In this document: piece by piece, positions 35,840-44,339 of the stretch
How the letters are laid out: the number at the start of each line of letters is the position of its first letter
How positions within the stretch are numbered: the stretch's first letter is position 1
From: Alloprevotella sp. Lung230
Lineage (GTDB): Bacteria; Bacteroidota; Bacteroidia; Bacteroidales; Bacteroidaceae
Direction of reading: 5' to 3'
Length of the DNA: 64,000 nucleotides
NCBI RefSeq assembly: GCF_014385435.1
Contig: NZ_JACSUD010000005.1
Location: forward strand, 62,001-126,000
Program-made: the position numbers and the translations under genes
The notes under the pieces: model-generated
What the model saw: the letters and a program-made list of their open reading frames with translations, nothing else
What the model was told of the DNA's origin: nothing
Database searches by the model: none

Positions 35840-36751
35840 TCAGTCTGCCGTCTTTTCAGAACTTTCCGACCTAAACACGCTGAGGAAGGCCTTGGGCACG
35901 GCGGTTTCAAAATGAAGGTGTTCGTTGGTGATGGGATGATAGAAGTCCAAGCGGAAGGCGTGGAGGCAAAGACGTCCGATGGGGTCGTCGCCATTGCCGT
36001 ACTTGATGTCCCCACACACGGGGTGCTTCAAATCTTGAAGGTGCACGCGAATTTGGTTTTTACGTCCCGTTTCCAACTTGAGTTCCACCAAACTGTAGCG
36101 GTCCGTGGTGCGCAGAGTACGGAAGTGAGTAAGAGCATATTTCCCCCCGTTGTCGGTGGGCGAAGAGTAGGTGATGTAGGCTTTGTTGTCCTTCAGCCAA
36201 CTTTCGACGCTGCCCTTCTTCTGTTCCATCCGCCCACTCGCCAAAGCGATGTAGCGGCGGTCAGTGACGATCTGCCGCCAGTTGTGCTCCAAGATTTGTT
36301 CGGCCTCCATGGTCTTGCCATAAACCAGCAGGCCGGAGGTGTCACGGTCGAGGCGGTGCACCACGTGGGCCGCGCATTTCTGTCGTGTTTTGTGAAAGTA
36401 GTCGTCCAAAATGGATTTGACGCAAAGCTGCCCTTGCGTTGAAGCCATAGAGAGAATGCCGATATTCTTCTCGATAACAATGATTTGTGCATCCTCGTAA
36501 ACAATCTTGAGGTACTTGCTTTGGAAGTGGAAACGCTGCTTTTGCTTCGAGATTTCGACTTTCATGCCCACCGTGAGTGGGAAGTCGTGCTGGGACACAT
36601 TACGACGATCCACGCGCACACCCCCTCCGGAGAGGATGGCTTTGGCCTTGGAGCGGCTGATGCCATCGAGCGCTTTCATGACAAAAGGAAGTAGTTCCGT
36701 GGCTTCACGCACCGTGAAGAGGGTATATTGCGGCTTTCGAGGGTTGTACAT
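35840..36751 (-). CDS. RluA-family pseudouridine synthase
   Basis: A 303-residue RNA pseudouridine synthase. An S4 RNA-binding domain occupies about 28-70 (SRSKAKAILSGGGVRVD), followed by the RluA catalytic domain with Asp135 in HRLDRDTSG and the later KTMEAEQ and TGRKNQIRVH motifs. The specific tRNA or rRNA site cannot be predicted. It is first of a minus-strand group with the aminotransferase, and divergent from the aromatic-rich gene. Confidence 0.9.
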   Translation of the reverse strand: MYNPRKPQYTLFTVREATELLPFVMKALDGISRSKAKAILSGGGVRVDRRNVSQHDFPLTVGMKVEISKQKQRFHFQSKYLKIVYEDAQIIVIEKNIGILSMASTQGQLCVKSILDDYFHKTRQKCAAHVVHRLDRDTSGLLVYGKTMEAEQILEHNWRQIVTDRRYIALASGRMEQKKGSVESWLKDNKAYITYSSPTDNGGKYALTHFRTLRTTDRYSLVELKLETGRKNQIRVHLQDLKHPVCGDIKYGNGDDPIGRLCLHAFRLDFYHPITNEHLHFETAVPKAFLSVFRSESSEKTAD

Positions 36752-36898
36752 AAGAAGATGAGCATTTGAGATTGCAAATTTACATCAAGATGTTGAAATC
36801 GGCAAATAAAAAACGAGAGAATACCCTCGTTTTGTTAAAATACTGCTTTCTGCAATAAAGTTTTTGCGGAAAAACATCGGCGTTATTCAAATAATACA

Positions 36899-36906
36899 TA
36901 TCTTCG
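36899..36906 (+). promoter_or_regulatory. Possible -7 element for the aromatic-rich gene
   Basis: TATCTTCG differs from TAnnTTTG at one position and lies 30 bases before the ATG at 36936. Confidence 0.35.
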
Positions 36907-36935
36907 CAGTATCAACCACTCAAAATTTTGTAGTC

Positions 36936-38009
36936 ATGAAACAGTTTGCTCTATCTCTCATCTCGCTCCTTGCACTGAGCAGTGTAGCTTGGGCACAGGA
37001 CGATGTTTACTTCGTTCCCACCAAGGAAGCTTTGCAAGTTGAACAACAGCAGAGCAACCAACACCATAGGAATGCCTACGGTCATAGTGCATCGACCTAT
37101 GATTATGACAATTGGGCCGACTATCGTGTTGGGTCACGCGATGTGGACGAATACAACCGACGCCACGGTGACCGTACACGTAAAGAAATGGCGGACAGCC
37201 TCTATGACGACGAACGACAGACCGCGACCGGACGCATTGTGCGCTTCCGTTCCCCTCGTGGAGTCATTGTCGCCTCACCTTATTACTACGATTATTATTA
37301 TGACTTGGCCTACTACGACCCTTGGTTCTCCGACTGGGGCTGGAGCAGTTGGTATGGCTGGTATGACCCCTTCTACTACGGCTGGTCTTGGAATCGCTGG
37401 TACTCACCTTGGGGCTGGAGCAGCTGGTATTCGCCCTGGGGCTTCAGTGCTTGGTACTCACCTTGGTACTCCGGTTGGAACTGGGGCTGGGGTTGGAATT
37501 ATGGATATTGGCCTTACGACCGCTATGGTTGGGGAGGCTATTATGGAGGTTATGCTTACAACGTGCGTCCTCATGGAAACACCTATTATGGGGTGAGTGG
37601 TGCCAACTCTCGCTCTGCCGGTGCTTTTGACAGCCGCGGTGGTGGTTTCACGTCTCGCAATGGCAGTGCTTCGCGTGGCGGCTCTTGGAGTGGAAGAAAC
37701 AACTATGACGATACTTCGACAACCCACTCCTCTTACCGATACAACGACACGCCTTCCTACCGCGGAGACATTGTCAATTCCTCACGTCGTGGTGGTCGAC
37801 CCACAGAAAACTACTCTCCCTCACGCTCCACGAGCAATAGTTACTCGCAACCTTCGCGCAGCAGCGGCTTTGATATGGGCGGCTCTCGCAATGGCGGCTT
37901 CTCCAGTGGAAGTTCGTCAGGCGGTGGTTTCTCCGGTAGCAACTCGGGCGGTGGCTTCTCCGGTGGTGGTTCTTCACGCGGTGGAGGCGTCATCGGAGGG
38001 CGCCGATAG
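36936..38009 (+). CDS. Secreted Trp/Tyr/Gly/Ser-rich protein
   Basis: A 357-residue exported protein with signal peptide MKQFALSLISLLALSSVAWA. After a charged segment (about 20-110) comes an extraordinary aromatic stretch at about 125-215: repeated WGWSSWY, SPWGWSSWYSPWG, WNWGWGWNYGYWP. The C-terminal third is Gly/Ser/Arg-rich with GGGFSG repeats. I recognise no enzyme or binding fold. ATG 36936 was preferred over an upstream frame start because it begins the signal peptide. A full MITE-like copy starts 23 bases after the stop. Similar low-complexity secreted proteins are known in Bacteroidota, function unknown. Confidence 0.75.
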   Translation: MKQFALSLISLLALSSVAWAQDDVYFVPTKEALQVEQQQSNQHHRNAYGHSASTYDYDNWADYRVGSRDVDEYNRRHGDRTRKEMADSLYDDERQTATGRIVRFRSPRGVIVASPYYYDYYYDLAYYDPWFSDWGWSSWYGWYDPFYYGWSWNRWYSPWGWSSWYSPWGFSAWYSPWYSGWNWGWGWNYGYWPYDRYGWGGYYGGYAYNVRPHGNTYYGVSGANSRSAGAFDSRGGGFTSRNGSASRGGSWSGRNNYDDTSTTHSSYRYNDTPSYRGDIVNSSRRGGRPTENYSPSRSTSNSYSQPSRSSGFDMGGSRNGGFSSGSSSGGGFSGSNSGGGFSGGGSSRGGGVIGGRR

Positions 38010-38032
38010 ATTGACGGCAACTGCTGTCGCTT

Positions 38033-38226
38033 AAGTAGGTATTCAAAATTAATCGTAACTATCTTCTGCGTAGGGTATTCTCTACTTTGACACCACCTTT
38101 GTTCCTCTTTTCCGCCATCTCGCCTTTGTTCATCAGTCGTGTTGCTCGCTACACTCCTTCTTCACAAAGACGACCTGACGAAAAAATGAAACAAATATAG
38201 TATCAATTAATTTTGAACACCTACTT
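38033..38226 (+). mobile_element. MITE-like 194-base family, copy D (complete)
   Basis: Ends are AAGTAGGTATTCAAAATTAA and TTAATTTTGAACACCTACTT, an 18 to 19 of 20 base inverted repeat. No protein frame is conserved. A second short match (CGAACACCTATT, 38231-38242) follows. TAATTTTG at 38208 is a -7-like motif facing the porin gene. Confidence 0.9.
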
Positions 38227-38276
38227 ATTTCGAACACCTATTATACTTATACATTGACATCTTTCACTTACCATCC

Positions 38277-39917
38277 ATGAAAAAGATATATTTTTCGGCC
38301 ATGCTTCTTACCCTTTGTGGGGTACAGAGCGGAATGGCACAAGACATTTATAAAGTGCAGCAATTCTCTGCTACCGACCTCAACGGAGATGCGCGCTACA
38401 TCGGTATGGGGGGAGCAATGAGCGCCCTCGGTGCCAACCTCTCTGCAATGGGAACCAACCCCGCCTCTACCGGTTTGTATCGTCGTGGAGATGCCGCAAT
38501 CACAGGAAGTCTGCTCACTCAGTCGGACAAGAATGGTGTGGCGACACATTTAGGGAGTAGCGCCACGAACACAAGTCTCGACCAAGCGGGGTTTCTCTAT
38601 TCGCTCAATGTCGATGGAGAGAATTTGAAATTTGTCAACTTGGGCTTTAACTATAAGAAGTCGCGCAACTTCCGCAACCTCATCTCGCTTAAAAATGTCC
38701 CCTTGTTAGGCGGAGTCTCTCAGACTTGGCAGATGCGTGAACTGGCCAATACGCTCAGTAAAGGCTGGCTGGATTTGAAGGTAGATGCCGACCGTGCCTT
38801 GACAACTCCTTTGACCAATTTGGGCTACGACGTATTTTTGATTGACCCTATCCGCGATGCCTCTGGACACGTGACGGACTATAAGCATGGGTATGCCGAG
38901 GCTTATCACTACCATCGTGCTCAGAAGGGTGGTGTGCAACAATATGATTTCAACTTGGCTTTCAACGTCAGCAATCGAGTTTATTTCGGTGTAAATGTGG
39001 GTGTTTACGACATTCAGAGCCAGAGTATGTTGGAATACGAAGAAGCCTCGCTGGATGAGGCGGGCGTCCCCTTTCAAGATGCCAAGGGACGCCGAAAGAC
39101 CTATCTGATGAAGCAGATTGAAACGGTGTCCGGCACCGGAGTAGATGCCAAATTGGGCGTCATTGCGCGGCCCTTTGCAGAAAGTCCTTTCCGCATTGGC
39201 GTGGCGATGACCCTGCCCACGTTCTACACCATCAGCAGTTCTTCCCGCCTGTTCATGAGTTCTCCCTACGAACACACCAATACCAAAACCGGTGAGCACT
39301 ACGAGTACACCGAGAGTGCGATGGAGAGCAACAACGACTACTACATGCGCTCCCCCTTGAAGTTCAATTTCAGTTTAGGCACAACGATAGGGAAGGATGT
39401 GGCCATCGGTGCAGAATATGAAATAGCCGACCATACCACAGCGCAAGTGCGCCAGCCCGATTCTGGCTATTATGATGGAGGGTGGAGCAGCGGTACGAAA
39501 GACGGATATATGCAGGACCAAATCAACGCCTATCTGCGCGATACGCATACTGTCCGTCTCGGCGTTGAGACACGGATTGCTCCTAAGTTTTATACTCGTG
39601 TGGGCTATAACTTCGTGAGTGCACCTATGCGCAAAGAAGCTCTGCTCAACCTTTTCACATCAAGTCCGTCCTATCGCTTTGCAACGAACACGGACTATGT
39701 CAATCTGGGGGCAACCAACCGTTTCACTTGTGGTTTGGGCTATCGGGGTGCCAATTTCTACACCGACATTGCCTATCAATACCAAACCCAGAAAGCCGAT
39801 GTCTATCCCTTTGCCTATAATAAAGATGGGGCAGCAGCGGAGCGTAACGACCTCCCGGCACAACGGCTCAACTTGAATCGGCATCAAATTGCTTTGACTT
39901 TCGGCTATCGTTTCTAA
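38277..39917 (+). CDS. FadL/OmpP1-like outer-membrane porin
   Basis: A 546-residue outer-membrane beta-barrel protein related to the FadL/OmpP1 transport family. The signal peptide MKKIYFSAMLLTLCGVQSGMA is followed by DARYIGMGGAMSALGANLSAMGTNPA, the conserved N-terminal hatch region. The rest alternates amphipathic strands and ends with Phe (ALTFGYRF), as barrels do. The family moves hydrophobic compounds, but the substrate is unknown. The start is 51 bases after a full MITE-like copy whose right end carries a -7-like motif. Confidence 0.85.
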   Translation: MKKIYFSAMLLTLCGVQSGMAQDIYKVQQFSATDLNGDARYIGMGGAMSALGANLSAMGTNPASTGLYRRGDAAITGSLLTQSDKNGVATHLGSSATNTSLDQAGFLYSLNVDGENLKFVNLGFNYKKSRNFRNLISLKNVPLLGGVSQTWQMRELANTLSKGWLDLKVDADRALTTPLTNLGYDVFLIDPIRDASGHVTDYKHGYAEAYHYHRAQKGGVQQYDFNLAFNVSNRVYFGVNVGVYDIQSQSMLEYEEASLDEAGVPFQDAKGRRKTYLMKQIETVSGTGVDAKLGVIARPFAESPFRIGVAMTLPTFYTISSSSRLFMSSPYEHTNTKTGEHYEYTESAMESNNDYYMRSPLKFNFSLGTTIGKDVAIGAEYEIADHTTAQVRQPDSGYYDGGWSSGTKDGYMQDQINAYLRDTHTVRLGVETRIAPKFYTRVGYNFVSAPMRKEALLNLFTSSPSYRFATNTDYVNLGATNRFTCGLGYRGANFYTDIAYQYQTQKADVYPFAYNKDGAAAERNDLPAQRLNLNRHQIALTFGYRF

Positions 39918-39946
39918 ATGAACACAGCATCATCCCACTAAAAAGA

Positions 39947-39976
39947 GAAGGGCGCGTCCATCGAGACACGCCCTTC
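39947..39976. repeat. Hairpin after the porin gene
   Basis: GAAGGGCG..GTC pairs with GAC..CGCCCTTC with one mismatch. A T run follows on the minus strand but not on the plus strand, so it is not a clear terminator for the porin. Confidence 0.45.
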
Positions 39977-40085
39977 ACGTTTGCTGGCGAGGCTGATTGG
40001 CCGTATTTACCTCTGAGACAGCAGCAAGTCTCTAAAAGATAAATCTTCCCCCCTCCCTTAGATACACATATTCCTCTTCTTGAGA

Positions 40086-40376
40086 ATGAAAAGAAGAAAA
40101 CCAGATAAAGTAGATGTTGTGTTGGATTTGTGCATTCAAGACCCACAAATCCAAACCCCGCTACTGCAACATCGGGTTCTGCAAGCTTGGAGCGAAGTCC
40201 TGCCCGATGCCGTGGCCAACCGCACAGAACCCCTATATGTGAAGGACACGACCCTTTGGGTGCGGGTGCACACCCCTGTCATCCGCACACAGTTGAGTTT
40301 GAAACGGCTGCAACTGATAGAGCAACTCAATCGCCGAGTCAAACACAATGTCATCAGCGATATTAGATTTATATGA
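40086..40376 (+). CDS. DUF721 (DciA-like) protein
   Basis: A 96-residue protein of the DUF721 family, which includes the DciA replicative-helicase loader. Visible are the Lys/Arg-rich start, the core AWSEVLPDAVANRTEPLYVKD and a strand-rich LWVRVHTPVIRTQL. The ATG at 40086 is used; a TTG two codons earlier is possible. It overlaps or nearly abuts the following nuclease-helicase gene, so the two are probably cotranscribed. Confidence 0.75.
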   Translation: MKRRKPDKVDVVLDLCIQDPQIQTPLLQHRVLQAWSEVLPDAVANRTEPLYVKDTTLWVRVHTPVIRTQLSLKRLQLIEQLNRRVKHNVISDIRFI

Positions 40377-40395
40377 CCATCCAGACAAAAGCAAT

Positions 40396-43300
40396 ATGCC
40401 TCTTCTTCCAGCAACCTATTTCTTCGATGAAATCGAGCAGGCTTTGACGAGTTCCACCCTCACGATACGCCAGCGTTCCGTGATGGCCTATCGCTTGTTG
40501 GTCGAACTGCTCAACGAAGCAACCGCAGAAGCAGAGGTGGGACTGTCGGGCACGTTTCCGCGTTTGCATTATGTGTGTACGCACCTCAACATTCCGCCCG
40601 AGGTCTATCGTCGGCTCAATGACTTTCGTGTGCGCATGTCGAAGGTAGAGCAAGTCGAAGAAATCACGCTGTCGCAAGCGCTTTCTTATGATTTGCGTCT
40701 GTTGGCCAAGTTTGTGGCGCGGCTTAAAGAAACTGCGATACCCGCGGCTTTGGAGCAGTTGCTGCCCAAGCAAGACCGAGCGTGGAGAGAAGAAGTGAAG
40801 ATAGACACACACGTTCGGCGTGTGGTGTTGGCGACCAAACATCCCGATTTCATCGAAGTGCTTCCTGCCGACCATCCCACGGGGATTGCTTTGAAGATCT
40901 GGCTGACGACGACCGATGAAACGCGGGATTTTCGCTATCTGTATGATCTGCTGAGACCTGGTATGTCGTTGAACCTCATTGACACGAAATCCCGCGATGA
41001 GGGCTTGGAAGCCGCACTCATCATTGTCGAACCGGACTATTTGGTCGATGTCACCGCCATTTCATCGTGCTTTCAGCCTTTTGGCATCACGCCCGACCTC
41101 CATGTCGTGCATCGCTTCTTGCCGGCGCCCACCGGCCGACCGCTCCTGCTGGGAAACTTCGCCTCTCAACTCTTGGACGAAGCCGTCCATCAGTTTCCGC
41201 TCAACTATGCAGCAAGCATCCAGCGCTTCTTCAAGACCAACGCCCTCTCTCTCGCAGCCACACTCCAGAGTGCGCCTCTTGCCGACTTTCATCAGGAAGC
41301 ACAACAGCAACAGCAAAATCTGTACAACCTCGTCGGACGCCAGTTTGTCCCCGAACTGCACGTCGACAATCATGAAGAGGTGTTGTTGGAGCCCTCCTTC
41401 TTCTGCGAAATGCTCGGTGTGCAGGGGCGTATGGACTTGCTCACAAGAGATTTGGACGTGGTGATTGAGCAAAAGAGTGGAAAGAAAGAGTTTGCCACTC
41501 AAGGCCCACACTTGCACCATCGCATTCAGGTGCTCCTCTATATGGCCATCCTCCACTACGCCCACCACAAGCGCTATTCTGAAATCAATGCCTACTTGCT
41601 CTATTCGAAGTATGCCGGCAAAGAGGGACTGATACGTGTGCAAAATGTCCCCAAACTCTTGCAGCAGGCTTTTGAAGTGCGCAATCGGATGGTTGTGCGT
41701 GACTTGGAGTTTGCAGAAAGAGGGAGTGCAGACTTCTTTGAGGAGTTTACGCCCGAACAGTTGCACACACTCTCCTGCGGAGTGCTGTGGGAGCGCTATA
41801 AGCTCCCTGAATATCTCGATTTTATCAACGTCTTCCGCAGTGCCACCCCCGAAGAGCGCGCCTACTTCTTCCGATTTCATCGCTTCTTAGCACTCGAACA
41901 GTTGCGCGCAAAACTCGGGTCCTCTCAGAGAGAAGCGAGCGGTTTTTCCGCTGCTTGGCTGTCCACCCTCGATGAGAAAATGCAGGCCGGCAACATCATG
42001 CCTCAGTTGTGTTTGGACCGCGGAGGCTACAAGACGAGTGCCACCGGAGCCATCCTTGAGGTGCGGCTACTCTTCCTCACCGCCCCTCGCGAGGAAGACA
42101 TTTCCACCGTCCCCAACTTCCGAAAGGGGGACATCGTGGTCTTCTACTCCTACGAAGCGTTGTGCACACCGGATTTGCGCGAAGGCATGGTGTTTCGTGC
42201 CACGATTGGGGAAATCACCCCTACCCACATCGTGTTGCGTCTTCGTGCCCCGCAGACCAATCCGCGCATCTTCGACCGAAGAAGCACCCACGTTTGGGCG
42301 ATTGAACCGGACTTGATGGAGGCCAGCGCGACCGCGCTCTATCGCGGCCTGTATGCCTTCCTTTCCGGCGAAAAGCACCGCCGTAGACTACTCACCCACA
42401 CCTGCACCGCACGAGTGGACACCACGCGTAAACGGCAACTTTCTTTTGACACGCCTGAACTGGACACGCTGGTCGAAAAGGCAGTGCAGGCGCGCGACTT
42501 CTTCCTCTTGGTGGGACCGCCGGGGACGGGAAAAACCTCTTATGGGCTGATGAGCCTATTGAAGGAAGAACTTGCCACCGCAGAACACCAGGTCCTGTTG
42601 GGGGCTTTCACCAATCGCGCTGTCGATGAAATCTGCAGCAAACTTGTGGCTGCCGGGCTGGACTTCCTGCGCATCGGCAATGCCTTGACTTGCAGCGAGG
42701 AATACTTGCCTTATTTGCTGGAAAACAGAACTTCGGAGAAGAAGAACGTGGCAGAAATCACGCAACTCCTCCAAACGGTGCGTGTTGTGGTCGGCACTAC
42801 CGCCTCTTTGTCGGCCGCCACATCCCTCTTTGCGCTCAAGCACTTCTCGCTGGCCATCATCGACGAGGCCTCCCAGCTTCTTGAACCCCACCTCCTCCCT
42901 CTCCTTATGGCCGAACATCATGGGCAACTGGCTGTCGAACGCTTCGTCTTCATAGGTGATCACAAGCAGTTGCCGGCAGTGGTGCAACAAAGCGAAAGGG
43001 AAAGTCAAGTCGACGATGCCCGTTTGCACAAGATGGGGCTGACCAACTGCCGGTGCTCTCTCTTCGAACGCCTCATCCAGATTCTTCCCGAGCGCTGCGT
43101 GCACGCTTTCCATCGCCAAGGACGTATGCACCCCGAGGTGGCTCGGTTTGCCAATGTCCATTTCTATGGAGGGCTGCTTCGCCCCATTCCGCTGGATCAT
43201 CAGCGAGTCGTCTCGCCCTATCGTCGCGTGATGTTCTACCCCTGTGTGCCCGACGAGAGTTCTACCTTTACGCCCAAGACCAATCAGGCAGAGGCGCAAC

Positions 43301-43725
43301 TCATCGCCCACCTCTGTCGGCAACTTTATCAGGAAACCCAGGAGTGCAAACCTTCGCAGATAGATTGGGCGGTGGAGTTGGGCATCATCGTGCCCTACCG
43401 CCACCAGATTGCCCTCATACGCCGCGAATTGCACCTCGCTTGCCCGGAGTTGAGCGGCATCACCATCGACACGGTGGAGCGATTTCAAGGTTCGGAGCGC
43501 GAAACCATTATCTTCGGTTTCACCGTGAGCCGACAGTCGCAGCTCAATTTCCTCTGCAATTCGCAGTTTGTCGATGAAACCGGCCATTTCATTGACCGCA
43601 AACTTAATGTCGCGCTCACTCGGGCCAGACAACGCACCCTCTTGGTGGGCAACCCCCATCTTCTGCGCGAAGTTCCGCTATTTGCCGAACTCATCGACGA
43701 ATGCGTCTCACCTTCTGTAGAATAA
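40396..43725 (+). CDS. Dna2-like nuclease-helicase
   Basis: A 1,109-residue protein joining a PD-(D/E)XK nuclease and a superfamily 1B helicase in the Dna2/Cas4-plus-Upf1 style. Nuclease: GRMDLL (about 344) and EQKSGKKEF (about 358). Helicase: Walker A GPPGTGKT (about 706-713), IIDEASQ (motif II), GDHKQLPAVV (motif III), TIDTVERFQGSE (motif V) and LNVALTRARQ (motif VI). It may process DNA flaps or breaks. No iron-sulfur cysteine cluster typical of eukaryotic Dna2 is obvious. An upstream in-frame ATG at 40348 would overlap the DUF721 gene by 29 bases; either start is possible. Confidence 0.85.
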   Translation: MPLLPATYFFDEIEQALTSSTLTIRQRSVMAYRLLVELLNEATAEAEVGLSGTFPRLHYVCTHLNIPPEVYRRLNDFRVRMSKVEQVEEITLSQALSYDLRLLAKFVARLKETAIPAALEQLLPKQDRAWREEVKIDTHVRRVVLATKHPDFIEVLPADHPTGIALKIWLTTTDETRDFRYLYDLLRPGMSLNLIDTKSRDEGLEAALIIVEPDYLVDVTAISSCFQPFGITPDLHVVHRFLPAPTGRPLLLGNFASQLLDEAVHQFPLNYAASIQRFFKTNALSLAATLQSAPLADFHQEAQQQQQNLYNLVGRQFVPELHVDNHEEVLLEPSFFCEMLGVQGRMDLLTRDLDVVIEQKSGKKEFATQGPHLHHRIQVLLYMAILHYAHHKRYSEINAYLLYSKYAGKEGLIRVQNVPKLLQQAFEVRNRMVVRDLEFAERGSADFFEEFTPEQLHTLSCGVLWERYKLPEYLDFINVFRSATPEERAYFFRFHRFLALEQLRAKLGSSQREASGFSAAWLSTLDEKMQAGNIMPQLCLDRGGYKTSATGAILEVRLLFLTAPREEDISTVPNFRKGDIVVFYSYEALCTPDLREGMVFRATIGEITPTHIVLRLRAPQTNPRIFDRRSTHVWAIEPDLMEASATALYRGLYAFLSGEKHRRRLLTHTCTARVDTTRKRQLSFDTPELDTLVEKAVQARDFFLLVGPPGTGKTSYGLMSLLKEELATAEHQVLLGAFTNRAVDEICSKLVAAGLDFLRIGNALTCSEEYLPYLLENRTSEKKNVAEITQLLQTVRVVVGTTASLSAATSLFALKHFSLAIIDEASQLLEPHLLPLLMAEHHGQLAVERFVFIGDHKQLPAVVQQSERESQVDDARLHKMGLTNCRCSLFERLIQILPERCVHAFHRQGRMHPEVARFANVHFYGGLLRPIPLDHQRVVSPYRRVMFYPCVPDESSTFTPKTNQAEAQLIAHLCRQLYQETQECKPSQIDWAVELGIIVPYRHQIALIRRELHLACPELSGITIDTVERFQGSERETIIFGFTVSRQSQLNFLCNSQFVDETGHFIDRKLNVALTRARQRTLLVGNPHLLREVPLFAELIDECVSPSVE

Positions 43726-43769
43726 ACCGCCCCTTCTCCGCCCTCCTTTCTCGTGGCCCTGCTCATCCT

Positions 43770-43805
43770 AAAAAATCTCGCGAAACAGCTTTCGCGAGAT
43801 TTTTT
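43770..43805. terminator. Bidirectional terminator after the nuclease-helicase gene
   Basis: A 16-base arm (43770-43785, AAAAAATCTCGCGAAA) pairs perfectly with 43790-43805 around a 4-base loop, giving U runs on both strands. Confidence 0.9.
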
Positions 43806-43979
43806 ATACGGATAGGATGCCCAACATCTTCCCCCCTATTCTTTTGCGCCCTTCTCGGTATGATGTGCGAAACGTGTGCCGGTGGGTGCAAAAGAGCCTT
43901 AATTCAACCCTTCCCCGAAAAAAACAAGAGAAGCATGATGAAAGTTTACGGCATCGGAGGAAAAGTCAATTACCTCAAG
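43806..43979. other. Gene-poor interval
   Basis: No supported gene. Short frames here run into the palindromic array and have no start context. Confidence 0.4.
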
Positions 43980-44076
43980 GATATTCTATAAACCAAAGTT
44001 TGGTTTATATAAACCAAGCTTTGAATTACATAAACCAAACCTTGAATTATATAAACCAAACTTTGGTTTATAGATT
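43980..44076. repeat. 97-base palindromic array of 21-base units, copy 2
   Basis: Same unit order and length as the copy at 23556, with compensatory-looking changes in the outer arms (CCAAAGTTTGG versus CCAAACCTTGG), so pairing is kept while bases vary. Confidence 0.8.
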
Positions 44077-44197
44077 TCCTTTGTCGCAGTTGACTTTTTC
44101 TTTGACTTTCTGAACTTTTTTCAAGCAAATCAGAAGTAGCACTACTTTCAAATAGAAGTGCAATTCCTTTCTCTCTCGTAGGAAAGTTGAACTTTGG

Positions 44198-44229
44198 TTT
44201 GGCGGAGAGGTAAAAAAATCGTAATTTTG
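44198..44229 (+). promoter_or_regulatory. Promoter for tkt
   Basis: TTTG (44198-44201) and TAATTTTG (44222-44229) are 20 bases apart, both perfect to the Bacteroidota consensus. Confidence 0.75.
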
Positions 44230-44339
44230 CACGGAAAACCTACGCATACTACTTGCTACTCGTAGATTTTGTGTAAAAAGGTTCTTCCCTTTCTCATCCA
44301 TTTGCTCACGTTTTGGTGGGCTTCATCTACATCTTACTT

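Noticed and set aside
40396-43725. Cas4/Cas-associated nuclease
   Set aside because: The nuclease motif is fused to a full SF1B helicase and no CRISPR genes or arrays are present.
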